62,856 nt of DNA from an uncultured Verrucomicrobia subdivision 3 bacterium (GTDB lineage: Bacteria; Verrucomicrobiota; Verrucomicrobiia; Limisphaerales; UBA11358). The position numbers and the translations under genes are program-made. Below, piece by piece: positions 26,599 through 35,162 of this stretch; the stretch's first letter is position 1; every line of letters begins with the position of its first letter. The notes under the pieces are model-generated. The model saw only the letters and a list, made by a program, of their open reading frames with translations, had not been told where the DNA came from and made no database searches. The DNA is taken from assembly GCA_903820285.1 (NCBI GenBank), contig CAIJGS010000329.1, positions 1 through 62,856 on the forward strand, given 5' to 3'.

Positions 26599-29500
26599 TC
26601 AGTTTTGCAGGATGCGATAGAACTGGGCCGAACCGCTTTGCGGCACGACCGCCTGGAAACCACCACCGCTCAATGAGGTGATGGTTGCACCGGACGCCGC
26701 AGTGTACGGGCCCGTCACCGTAGCGGCACTCTGCAAGGTGAACGAGCTAGCCGTCAGATCGCCATCCACTGTGCTAAAGTTAATTACCGACGTGCTGTTC
26801 GACTTATTGATGGCAATTTGGGTAATAACCGGTGCGCCAATGGCCACAACCCGCAGGTTGGAGAAGTACACCGCCGAATCCAAGGTGCCCACCGAGCTAA
26901 ACGGATCTTCATAGCCCAACATAATGGTTCCATTGGTAAACGTGGTGGCGTTGGTGTAGGCAAGGATTGGTGTTTTATCAATCAACAGAGTAACTACGCC
27001 TTTGAATTGCTTAATTTCCACATCCGACCAGTTATTGGCAGTTATGCTGTTAAAGTAAGAACCATTAGCCACCAGACCCGGACCGGAGGTAGTGGTGAAA
27101 ATATTAGTTGGGAATGCATCTGTAAAGGATGCGGCCTTCTTGGCTCCAATGGATTGCCAGCCGGTGTTGGGCAATTTGCCGCCCGCGCCGGTATAGCCAA
27201 GATAATCACCGGCGGAAGCTCCCCCGTCGGCGCTGATCCAGTACCAGACACCATCGCTTTCCCAGACATTGGTATTGGCCGCGCCCCATCCGCTCAACAG
27301 GGCGCTGCCCGCCCACCAGTTGGTGGCCTGGCCACTGTGATTGACCCCGAACATGGCACCTTCCGTAGTATAGGAAGCATTGTAGCCTTCAATGAGGTTC
27401 ATGTTAAAACGAACCGAGTAGTTGCCACTGAACGTGACATTGGTGGGATAGAGGTTAACCGCCGCACCGGCACCGGAGCCTTGCGAGGCAGTTTTATTCA
27501 CCGTCACCCGCAGCGCCGTGGTGGCACCGCTCGGCGGCAGGGGAATGGGACCGTAATCACCGGGATCGCCAATTTGCAGGTCGTAGCCAAACGTGATGGT
27601 ATTATCAATGGCATTGGTCTGCATGTTGTTATTGGCCGAGGTGACGCCCCAGTTGGCAGCATCAGCCGGATCGGTCAACGGATCGGCAAACAGCACGGTG
27701 GCCGTAGGATAAGCACTATCCAGAACGGTCAAAGCCACGGTATTGGTGGCGACTGTATACCCGGAGGCCGCACTCACCCCCACCACAATGGTCTTGTTCC
27801 CGACAAAGGCATTGGTAGTGCTATCCACCGGCAACTGGCCGTTGCGCAACGGATAGACAAAGTTGGTGTACACCAGATCACCCGGGTTGAACGTGATCGC
27901 CGCAGGCGCGGTGAAATCCACGCCACTGACGGCGGTACCCGCCGTGGTGAAACTGGAGACGGTATAAGCAGCCGCGTTGGTATCGCCCCAGCGGGTGACC
28001 GTGAACGCTGCATACGAGTTGGAGAACGCGTTATACATGGAAGACACTACCGCCGAACTAATGATGAGTTTCTGCGGCCCGACATTCTGGACGGCAACTG
28101 TATCCTGATAAGGAATGGTGGTGGTATAACCCGCGCCGCCTTTCAGCGTCAAGACGACCGTGGTCGTGGGCCGAGAAACGCCGTCATTCACCGCTGTAAT
28201 GGTGATGTTGGTGGTCGTCTGATTGGCGGCAAAGGTAATCGTATTGGTGGCAAAGGGAGTAATGCCCGCCGGCGAACAGGTGTAAAGGCCGTTGGAAGCC
28301 GTACCGCTGAACGCGAACGTGACCGTCAAAGGCGCAGTGAGATTTTGGCCGGCGCGGGTGAGTTGGAATACGCCCGGCGTAGGTCCGGTCGGCGAGGCCA
28401 AATTGCTGGTTGCCGCCACGCTGACGGTGGTGGGCGGAACCACCAGCGAGAAGGTCCCGTTGGTGCCAGTCTTGTCATTGGAGGTGGTTGCCGTAGTGGT
28501 CAGGCCGAGGGAATAAGCCCGCAGACGATCCAATCCGCCGCTGATAATATATACGTTATCCGCCGCATCAAAGGCAACGCTGCGGCCCGTACCGCTCAAG
28601 CCGGTAACGTTGGTGGTTAGCGTCGAAATATCCGGCACCCCGTTCGTCAGTTTCATCAGCAAGTAGGCGCTGTCACTGCCGTGAATGACGGCACAGTACT
28701 TATCATCCGGTGAAACGGCCACACCATAAATGCCGCTGAACGGATCGGTACCGGAAGCCGGGCTTTGGCTGCCGCCCCACGCCGTCAAACCATCCCACAG
28801 GTAGGTCACTCCATCGCTCGCATAGACCCAAAAGCCGTCGTTGCCGCCGGTTGCGCTGCTGCGATTTTGGGTGGCAAAAAATTTCCCGTCGGGGGCCACG
28901 GCCAAATCGCCCACAATACCGTCAACGGTGGCAATGCCGGTACCGCCAACGGGCGCATTGGTGGTGGGAGCTGCCGTGCAAGGCAGGGTGCCGCCGACGT
29001 TGTAACCAAGTATGTCACAATACATTGCGCCAGCCGACCCTAGGTTTGTACCGAAACCCCATTCCACACAATACAAATTCAGATTGCCCGCCGCCAGCGA
29101 TCCGGTAACCACCGGGGTGCTGAGCGTGCCGCCGAACGTGGTCACGGTCGTACCCGACCATTGAAGCACCGCCGTGGCGGTGTTGATATTCGGATCAAAC
29201 ATCCACACACTGGCACCACCGGGCGTACCTGTATAGCCACCGGTGGCATCACCGGCATAAACCATGTCATCCGGCCCGACATATGTCTTGTACAGGGAAT
29301 AGGTCGTGCTGGATCCCAGCGTGGCCCCGCCCAGCGAGGCGGTGCCGAAACGGCCCAGAGCGTCTGAGGTATCCGCATTCATAACATAAATTCCGCGACC
29401 GACCGCCCGGGCCGGGGCTGTTCCGGTCCCGGCGCTGGAATTCACCACGTAAATTCGGCCGAAATTTTGGGTCTTCGGATTCGTGTTCACCGCCACGCCG

Positions 29501-29832
29501 CGCGGTCCAAAAAAGCTGTTATTGGTCGTGTCCACACTGATCTGGCTGGGCGTGCCCGCGCCGATCTTGGAAACCACGATGGAGAAATTGGTATGCACCC
29601 CCAAACTAAACGAATTCAAACCGGCGGTGAGCGCGCCAAAGTCGTTACTGACGGTATTGTTGTCAAAGTACACCTTAACGTCGGTGGCAGTCTCGTTTAA
29701 GATGTACTGAATCGTTCCGGAGTTATTCGTAATGCCAGACGCGTACGGCGTGGCGTGAACCATTATGGGCGCCAGCAAAAAAGCCAGCCCGGCTCCCAGC
29801 AAATAAATAATGCGACTGCCTTCAGTTTTCAT
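26599..29832 (-). CDS. Large secreted beta-propeller / Calx-beta protein
   Basis: 1077 residues. Signal peptide about 1-28 (LLAPIMVHA). Residues about 80-450 show repeats typical of a beta-propeller or NHL-like fold (YVVNSSAGTGTAPARAVGRGIYVMNADTSD, DDMVYAGDATGGYTGTPGG, APDGKFFATQNRS). Two Calx-beta-like segments follow (about 470-580 and 590-700, FTVTRWGDTNAAAYTVSSFTTAGTAVSGVDF), then a concanavalin/LamG-like domain (about 710-990) and a short C-terminal sandwich. No PEP-CTERM tail. Probably adhesin-like or surface-attached. The composition (Thr, Asn, Gly, Ser) suggests extracellular location. The 5' leader carries hairpins. Confidence 0.75.
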   Translation of the reverse strand: MKTEGSRIIYLLGAGLAFLLAPIMVHATPYASGITNNSGTIQYILNETATDVKVYFDNNTVSNDFGALTAGLNSFSLGVHTNFSIVVSKIGAGTPSQISVDTTNNSFFGPRGVAVNTNPKTQNFGRIYVVNSSAGTGTAPARAVGRGIYVMNADTSDALGRFGTASLGGATLGSSTTYSLYKTYVGPDDMVYAGDATGGYTGTPGGASVWMFDPNINTATAVLQWSGTTVTTFGGTLSTPVVTGSLAAGNLNLYCVEWGFGTNLGSAGAMYCDILGYNVGGTLPCTAAPTTNAPVGGTGIATVDGIVGDLAVAPDGKFFATQNRSSATGGNDGFWVYASDGVTYLWDGLTAWGGSQSPASGTDPFSGIYGVAVSPDDKYCAVIHGSDSAYLLMKLTNGVPDISTLTTNVTGLSGTGRSVAFDAADNVYIISGGLDRLRAYSLGLTTTATTSNDKTGTNGTFSLVVPPTTVSVAATSNLASPTGPTPGVFQLTRAGQNLTAPLTVTFAFSGTASNGLYTCSPAGITPFATNTITFAANQTTTNITITAVNDGVSRPTTTVVLTLKGGAGYTTTIPYQDTVAVQNVGPQKLIISSAVVSSMYNAFSNSYAAFTVTRWGDTNAAAYTVSSFTTAGTAVSGVDFTAPAAITFNPGDLVYTNFVYPLRNGQLPVDSTTNAFVGNKTIVVGVSAASGYTVATNTVALTVLDSAYPTATVLFADPLTDPADAANWGVTSANNNMQTNAIDNTITFGYDLQIGDPGDYGPIPLPPSGATTALRVTVNKTASQGSGAGAAVNLYPTNVTFSGNYSVRFNMNLIEGYNASYTTEGAMFGVNHSGQATNWWAGSALLSGWGAANTNVWESDGVWYWISADGGASAGDYLGYTGAGGKLPNTGWQSIGAKKAASFTDAFPTNIFTTTSGPGLVANGSYFNSITANNWSDVEIKQFKGVVTLLIDKTPILAYTNATTFTNGTIMLGYEDPFSSVGTLDSAVYFSNLRVVAIGAPVITQIAINKSNSTSVINFSTVDGDLTASSFTLQSAATVTGPYTAASGATITSLSGGGFQAVVPQSGSAQFYRILQN

Positions 29833-29859
29833 TGATTAATCCTTCTGTCCTTGTTTGGG

Positions 29860-29911
29860 CTTGAAACGGTATTGTTTCAGCCCGGCTAAAAGCGTGTTGC
29901 GTGGCAACACG
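29860..29911 (-). promoter_or_regulatory. Two hairpins in the leader of the Calx-beta gene
   Basis: GGGCTTGAAAC pairs with GTTTCAGCCC (about 29860-29883) apart from one bulge, and CGTGTTGC pairs with GCAACACG across a GTG loop (29893-29911). Both lie in the 29833-30008 gap, upstream of the large gene and downstream in transcription order of the aminotransferase. They could be a terminator-like or leader structure; neither is followed by a T-run in an obvious position. Confidence 0.4.
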
Positions 29912-30008
29912 TCCAAAGCATGTCTACGCTTTTACGCCTGTTGTTAAATCTTTGCAACAAAAATCTAATTCCCTGGTTAAGATTTTTCATGCTCGCGCCA
30001 TATGATTT

Positions 30009-31343
30009 TCAAACCGCCAGCCGGTGCAGACACCTGGTTAACATGGTCATAAGCTGCTCGATGTCGGCCCCCGTCACGCTCAGGTTGGGTCGCAGCCGGA
30101 TGCTGCGCACGCCCGCGCCGAGCAGCAGCAGTCCCTCCGACTTCAGCGCCATTTCCTCCAGCTGATTTTTCATCTCCGGCTCGCGCAGGGAAAACCCCTG
30201 ATACAGGCCCTGGCCGCGCACATTGAAGATCAATCCGTCAAACTTTTCCTCCAGCACCTGCAAACCGGCCGCGAGCCGTTCGCCGTTGATTTTGGCGGCG
30301 GTAATCAGGTCTTCGCGCCGCACAATTTTCATTTCCTGCACAAACCTCACCATGTCCGCCAGTGAGCCGCCCCAGGTGGAGTCCAGGACGCCCTTGTCTT
30401 CCATGGACTGCCGCATGTACACCGCGCCACAACCGAATTTCTTTGCCACCGCCACGGCATCCGGCGGATAGGGCAGGTTCAGCTGATCCACCATGAACAC
30501 GTCGCCCGTCGGTCCGCCCGCCGTCTGCACCTCATCGAACCCCAGAAAAACGCCGTAATCATGCGCCAGCCGGCTCAGGCCCTGAAAAAACTCCGGCTCC
30601 GCCACGCGATGCCCGCCCGCGCCCTGAATCGGTTCCACAATGATGCCCACCACCTCCCCGGCATAGCGTTTCAGCATGGCTTCCACCGTCTGCAACACTT
30701 CTTCCGTGCGCGCCCGGTTTTCCGCGGCCGGACCCGAGGTGTTGAGGTCCGGAAACGGCACCTGGATGTTCGCCGGGATCAGCCCGTGAAAATCCTTCGT
30801 CGCCACCGGATCAAGGGTTTGCGTGACGTTCAGCGCAAAAATCGTCCGCCCGTGAAACGCCTTTTGAAAATAGATGAACCGGCACCGTTCGCCCGACTGC
30901 ATCCGCCGCGCCCCGCTCTGGTGATGCAGGTTGATGAAATATTTCATCATGTTTTCAATGGCTTCCGCGCCGGAATTCACCGCATAGACCTCCAGTTGCG
31001 GATTGCGCATGCAGCGCGGTGCCAGCCGTTGCAGCAGCCGGTAATATTCCAGACATTCCATCGTCAGAAAATCCGGGTTCGCCACCTTGTTGTTCGCCGC
31101 GCGGGCGAGCCGCTTCAAATAATCCGGCTCATACATGCCCGGATGGTTATGCCCGAGCAGCTTGGACGCGTAGTAGCCCGCCCAGTCGAAGATTTTCTGG
31201 CCATCCACGGTCGTCAGCCACATGCCCTCGCAGCGCTCCAGATCCACCACCACGGACTGCACATCGGCGATCACATAGTGCGACAGCTCATCAATCATGG
31301 CCGCGCCCCGCGGTCCCGGTATTGCTCCCATTTCAGTTTGCAT
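30009..31343 (-). CDS. Class III aminotransferase, L-lysine 6-transaminase-like
   Basis: 444 residues of fold-type I. The PLP region is in order: NSGAEAIENMMKYF, FHGRTIFALNVTQ, EPIQGAGGHRVAEPEFF, FLGFDEVQTAGGPTGDVF and AVAKKFGCGAVYM with the Lys aldimine. The STWGGSLADMVRF motif and overall plan point to L-lysine epsilon-aminotransferase (LAT), which makes the delta-1-piperideine precursor from lysine and 2-oxoglutarate. Ornithine or GABA transaminases are the alternative. Its ATG is 6 bases upstream of the serine hydrolase gene on the same strand, so they are probably one transcript. Confidence 0.8.
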   Translation of the reverse strand: MQTEMGAIPGPRGAAMIDELSHYVIADVQSVVVDLERCEGMWLTTVDGQKIFDWAGYYASKLLGHNHPGMYEPDYLKRLARAANNKVANPDFLTMECLEYYRLLQRLAPRCMRNPQLEVYAVNSGAEAIENMMKYFINLHHQSGARRMQSGERCRFIYFQKAFHGRTIFALNVTQTLDPVATKDFHGLIPANIQVPFPDLNTSGPAAENRARTEEVLQTVEAMLKRYAGEVVGIIVEPIQGAGGHRVAEPEFFQGLSRLAHDYGVFLGFDEVQTAGGPTGDVFMVDQLNLPYPPDAVAVAKKFGCGAVYMRQSMEDKGVLDSTWGGSLADMVRFVQEMKIVRREDLITAAKINGERLAAGLQVLEEKFDGLIFNVRGQGLYQGFSLREPEMKNQLEEMALKSEGLLLLGAGVRSIRLRPNLSVTGADIEQLMTMLTRCLHRLAV

Positions 31344-31349
31344 AAGTCC

Positions 31350-32525
31350 CTATTCCGGACGCTTCAGCGCGCCCGCCACCTTCGTGAAATCAAAATCCGT
31401 CACCGCCTCCGCCGCCAGCGTGCCCAGCCGGTGCCGCAGCGCAATCACGCTGCCCGCCTCTGTCGGATGATTGCGGTTCGACAGAAAGATCACGAACGTC
31501 CGCGAGTACGGATCAATCCACAGCGACCCGCCGGTCCAGCCGGTGTGACCGTATGAGCCCAGCGGAAAAATGTCCCCGCGCGGCCCGCTGAAAGCAGAGC
31601 CAATATCCCAGCCCAGCCCGCGCCAGGCGCTGATTCCCGGCGGCGTCTGCACGCGCGTCATCAGGCGGACCGTCTCCGGCTTAAACAATCGCACGCCATC
31701 CAGCTCGCCCAGATTCACCAGCATTCGCGCATACCGCGCCACATCCGGTGCCGTCGTAAACAGCCCGGCGTGCCCTGCCACGCCGCCCATGTGCCGCGCC
31801 GTGGGGTCATGCACCACGCCGCGCCACGGCTTGCCCGCCACCACTTCCGTGGGCGCGATGCGCGGGATTTTTTCCGGTGACGGCAGGTAGCCCGTGTCCG
31901 TCATTTTCAGCGGGCCATAAATCTCTCGCTGCACAAACACTTCCAGCGGCGTATGACTCACGCGCTGGACAATTTCGCCCAGCAAAAAGAAATTGATGTC
32001 GCTGTATTTGAAGACGGTCCCTGGTTTGGATTGCAAACTGGCCGCGCAGGCCTTGCGAATCGCCTCGGCCTGACCATGCCAGTCGCTCTTCGTCTCGATG
32101 TCCGGCGGCAGTCCGGAGGTGTGTGTCAGCAATTCCCGCACCGTCACCACCTCCTTGCCCCCGCCGCTGAATTCCGGAATATACGTCTGCACCGGCGCAT
32201 CCAGCATCACCAACCCGCGTTCCACCAGCAGCATCACCGCCGGCGTGGTGGCAACGACTTTCGTCAACGATGCCGCATCGAAAAGAGTATCTTCCGTCAT
32301 CACCTCGCACGCCGGCACCAAGGCACGGCTGCCAAAGGCTTTGTGATACGCGGTGCCGTTGTGCTCCAGCCACAGCACGCCGCCGGGGCATTTGCCGTCG
32401 GCGATGGCATTGGTGATCGCCACATCCATCGCCGCCAGCTTATCCGCCCGGAACACCTCCGCCCGCAGCGGCGACACCGTGTAGAACAGTGATAACAGCC
32501 AGACCAACAACATCCCCGCACGCAT
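31350..32525 (-). CDS. Secreted serine hydrolase (beta-lactamase/penicillin-binding-protein-like class C)
   Basis: 391 residues. Signal peptide about 1-22 (SPLRA). The beta-lactamase-related fold has SxxK as SLTK with Ser86 and Lys89, and the YSDINFFLLGEIVQR segment for the Y-x-N position, although the third residue is Asp and not Asn. The last motif is close to SYGHTGWTGGSLW. Such enzymes are esterases, DD-peptidases or transpeptidase relatives acting in the periplasm. It lies between LAT and NamZ-like genes on the same strand, which suggests a role in cell-wall peptide turnover. Confidence 0.85.
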   Translation of the reverse strand: MRAGMLLVWLLSLFYTVSPLRAEVFRADKLAAMDVAITNAIADGKCPGGVLWLEHNGTAYHKAFGSRALVPACEVMTEDTLFDAASLTKVVATTPAVMLLVERGLVMLDAPVQTYIPEFSGGGKEVVTVRELLTHTSGLPPDIETKSDWHGQAEAIRKACAASLQSKPGTVFKYSDINFFLLGEIVQRVSHTPLEVFVQREIYGPLKMTDTGYLPSPEKIPRIAPTEVVAGKPWRGVVHDPTARHMGGVAGHAGLFTTAPDVARYARMLVNLGELDGVRLFKPETVRLMTRVQTPPGISAWRGLGWDIGSAFSGPRGDIFPLGSYGHTGWTGGSLWIDPYSRTFVIFLSNRNHPTEAGSVIALRHRLGTLAAEAVTDFDFTKVAGALKRPE

Positions 32526-32539
32526 AAATTATTCAGTTA

Positions 32540-32655
32540 AACCACGAATGAACACCCATCAACACCAATGGGAACGGCAAAAAAAAGGTCAAGAAGTGAA
32601 CCCATTATCCGCATCGGAAAAAATTCGTGTTTATTCGTGTCCATTAGTGGTTGCT
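32540..32655. repeat. Dispersed ACCACGAAT-AACAC repeat pair
   Basis: ACCACGAATGAACACCCATC (32542-32561) and the inverse TCGTGTTTATTCGTGTCC (32624-32641) flank this spacer and are complementary in part. The same phrase family occurs at 37536-37566, 37948-37978 and 47279-47310. No gene. Confidence 0.55.
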
Positions 32656-32667
32656 CCCGGGTTTCCT

Positions 32668-33975
32668 TCATTTATAAAGCAAATACGGCTGGCGCAGCGC
32701 CGCAAATTCTTTTAAGCCCGGCGCAAAGTCCGCCACCATCTTTTCCGCCGGCTCGCCGCGCTCCAGCGCCTCGCGCACGCTGGCCGTGCCCATCACCTTG
32801 TCAAAGTACTCCGCGTGCAATTCCAGCTGGCTGCCGTACAGCTCCTTGATCACCGCCAGCTCCGCCAGCACGGTGGTTATTGATTGATAGGCATTCCGAT
32901 CCGTCACGTGCAACTGGCAGCCGCCGCACAGTTTCCCGGAAAATTTTGAGAACGACGGCGTGAACCAGACCTCGCGATATTTTACGCCCGGCAGATGCAA
33001 ATCATTCAGTTTTTTCGCCAGCACATGACCATCAATCCAGGGCGCGCCAAAAAATTCAAACGGCCGCGTCGTGCCCCGCCCCTCTGAAAGATTCGAGCCT
33101 TCCAGCAGCACCTGCCCCGGATACACCGTCGCACTCTCCGGCGTGGGCAGATTGGGCGAGGGCATCACCCACGGCAGCCCGGTTTCATCAAACCATTCGT
33201 CGCGCGTCCAGTTTTCCATCGGTACCACGGTGAGCTTCACTTTGTGCTTCAGAAATTTTTCGTTGAAGAGCTGCGCCAGTTCGCCCGCCGTCATGCCATG
33301 CCGTAATGGAATCGGATACAGGCCGATGAAGGAACTGTGGGAGGGATATTCCAGGATCGGCCCCTCCATCACCGCACCGTTCACCGGATTCGGCCGGTCC
33401 AGCACGATGAACGGAATATTCGACTCCGCCGCCGCCTGCATCGCATACGCCATGGTGGCGATGTACGTGTACACCCGCGTGCCGACATCCTGCAGATCAA
33501 ACACCATCACATCCACCGACGACAGCATGCCCGGTTCCACCTGCTTGCCGGTGTGCTGGGTGTCGAACGTACGCATGTATTCATCAATGTTCGTCAGCAT
33601 GTCCGGCGGCGGCTTGTGCGACTGCCCATAGAGACTGAACACCGGCAGTTTTAACTGTTCATCATAATAAAACGGCACATACTCGCCCGCCTGCGCATTG
33701 CCGCGCACACCGTGTTCCGGTCCGTACAGCGCCACCAGTTTCACCCCCGGCTCGTTGCGAAACCGGTCGATAATGCTGTCCAGGTGGCTGTCCAGCCCCG
33801 TGGGATTGGTGATCAGCCCCACGTGTTTGCCCCGGATCAGGTCCAGGTGTTTTTCAAACAGGACTTCCACGCCGAGTTTCACCGGCGGACGCGAGGCAGT
33901 TGAGGAGGAGGATTGTGACATGCTCAGATAGGGGGCCAGCCCGAGCGCGAGCATGCAGAAAAATAAATTCCGCAT
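32668..33975 (-). CDS. NamZ-type exo-beta-N-acetylmuramidase (DUF1343)
   Basis: 435 residues from the ATG at 33975. The open frame extends to 34083, but this start gives a signal peptide (about 1-22, MRNLFFCMLALGLAPYLS). The DUF1343 body has KLGVEVLFEK, GLITNPTGLD, VKLVALYGPEHGVRGNAQAGE, VFDLQDVGTRVYTYIATM, LDRPNPVNG and PLRHGMTAGELA. Known NamZ enzymes remove N-acetylmuramic acid from cell-wall muropeptides in the periplasm. The gene is the last of a same-strand group with the serine hydrolase and LAT-like gene, which together look like wall-recycling functions. Confidence 0.9.
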   Translation of the reverse strand: MRNLFFCMLALGLAPYLSMSQSSSSTASRPPVKLGVEVLFEKHLDLIRGKHVGLITNPTGLDSHLDSIIDRFRNEPGVKLVALYGPEHGVRGNAQAGEYVPFYYDEQLKLPVFSLYGQSHKPPPDMLTNIDEYMRTFDTQHTGKQVEPGMLSSVDVMVFDLQDVGTRVYTYIATMAYAMQAAAESNIPFIVLDRPNPVNGAVMEGPILEYPSHSSFIGLYPIPLRHGMTAGELAQLFNEKFLKHKVKLTVVPMENWTRDEWFDETGLPWVMPSPNLPTPESATVYPGQVLLEGSNLSEGRGTTRPFEFFGAPWIDGHVLAKKLNDLHLPGVKYREVWFTPSFSKFSGKLCGGCQLHVTDRNAYQSITTVLAELAVIKELYGSQLELHAEYFDKVMGTASVREALERGEPAEKMVADFAPGLKEFAALRQPYLLYK

Positions 33976-34112
33976 CCGCGCCAGGCCGGAACGGACTGGT
34001 TGGACTGATGATTTCACTAAAATTCGAACCTTGTTGCCTACATCACGCGAATTTGCGCGCCCTTTGTCGAGAAAAATATTCACGCATTGTGGCGGCCCCG
34101 TGCCGCCGGAGC

Positions 34113-34139
34113 GCGGCTGTGTGCGCTAGCACCAGCCGC
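34113..34139. repeat. Palindrome in gap 33976-34357
   Basis: GCGGCTG (34113-34119) is complementary to CAGCCGC (34133-34139). It resembles a GCGGCTGTG...CAGCCGCAGCA repeat that I recall in related genomes. The divergent promoters of the NamZ and ATPase genes should be in this gap, but no clear -35/-10 pair is evident. Confidence 0.4.
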
Positions 34140-34357
34140 AGCAATGTCCGGACGTCCAAGCCGCGTCGGATTGTTCCATCCGCCCTGTGCAGGTGGAATT
34201 GGTGCGGCTGGTCTTTCGACATCGTCCACTAGCGGTCATCCGACCTGCCGTTGAACTGATTCAAGCTTTGGACTGAACAAAAGAACTTCCCCCGCCATTG
34301 ACACTCCCGCCTCGTTTGTTAGCGTGATAGCCTGTTGAGACATTGCAAATCAAAGGC

Positions 34358-35128
34358 ATGAATAACGAAGCGTCACCCGTCATCCAGCTGTGGTCGGCCA
34401 CGGCGGGCGCACGCTTTGATCCCGGCCGCACCGTCGCCACGGACGTGAACTGGACCGTGAACGCCGGCGAGTTCTGGGTGGTGGCCGGCGAACAGCACTC
34501 CGGCAAAAGCGATTTGCTCATGCTCGCCGCCGGGCTGCTCCCGCCCGTGGCCGGCCGCTGCGAAGTATTTGGCCGCGATGCCCGCGAACTGGATGAAACC
34601 CGGATCGCCGAACGGCTCCGCATCGGTTTTGTCTTTGAGGATGGCCGGCTGTTCCACGATCTGACCCTGCTGCAAAATATCGCCCTGCCCCTGCAATATC
34701 ACCGCAATCAGCCCGCCGAGGAGGTCCTGCGCACCTTGGAGCCACTGCTCACCCGCATGGAATTGCTGCCGCTGGTGGAAAAACTGCCGGCCGAATTAAG
34801 CCGCAACTGGTGCAAACGCGCCGGTCTCGCCCGGGCGCTTGCCCTGGAACCGGAAGTGCTCATCCTGGATAATCCTCTCCACGGCCTCGGCGCCACCCAC
34901 CGCCAATGGTGGCTGCGCTTTCTCGATGAAATCGCCCGCGAACGCAACCTCACCGTCATTCTGGCCACCGACGATCTCCGGCCTTGGGCCGGCAACGACC
35001 ACTACCGCTTTGCCCTGCTGCATGAAGGCCTGTTCCTGGCCGCCGGTCATTGGCCGGATTTGTTAAAAAACCACCCGCACCTGGCCCGGACGCTGCTGGC
35101 CGGCGCTGACCGGGAAACAGCCCAATGA
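34358..35128 (+). CDS. MlaF-like ABC ATPase with degenerate catalytic motifs
   Basis: 256 residues from the ATG at 34358. Walker A is intact (GEQHSGKSD). The usual signature LSGGQ reads LSRNW, Walker B reads LILDNP with Asn in place of the catalytic Glu, and the switch His is Asp (ILATDDL). The Q-loop region has no clear Gln (FVFEDGRLF). So ATP may bind, but hydrolysis in this subunit is doubtful. It precedes the MCE protein gene by 34 bases, the order of Mla operons, but has no permease. The orphan MlaE at 23.0 kb is the nearest candidate. Confidence 0.8.
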   Translation: MNNEASPVIQLWSATAGARFDPGRTVATDVNWTVNAGEFWVVAGEQHSGKSDLLMLAAGLLPPVAGRCEVFGRDARELDETRIAERLRIGFVFEDGRLFHDLTLLQNIALPLQYHRNQPAEEVLRTLEPLLTRMELLPLVEKLPAELSRNWCKRAGLARALALEPEVLILDNPLHGLGATHRQWWLRFLDEIARERNLTVILATDDLRPWAGNDHYRFALLHEGLFLAAGHWPDLLKNHPHLARTLLAGADRETAQ

Positions 35129-35162
35129 TCGCCCAATAATTTTGCCCAATAAAAATTTTCCT

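Noticed and set aside
26818..28620. 600-codon plus-strand open frame
   Set aside because: Antisense to the Calx-beta protein, which has a signal peptide and recognisable domains.
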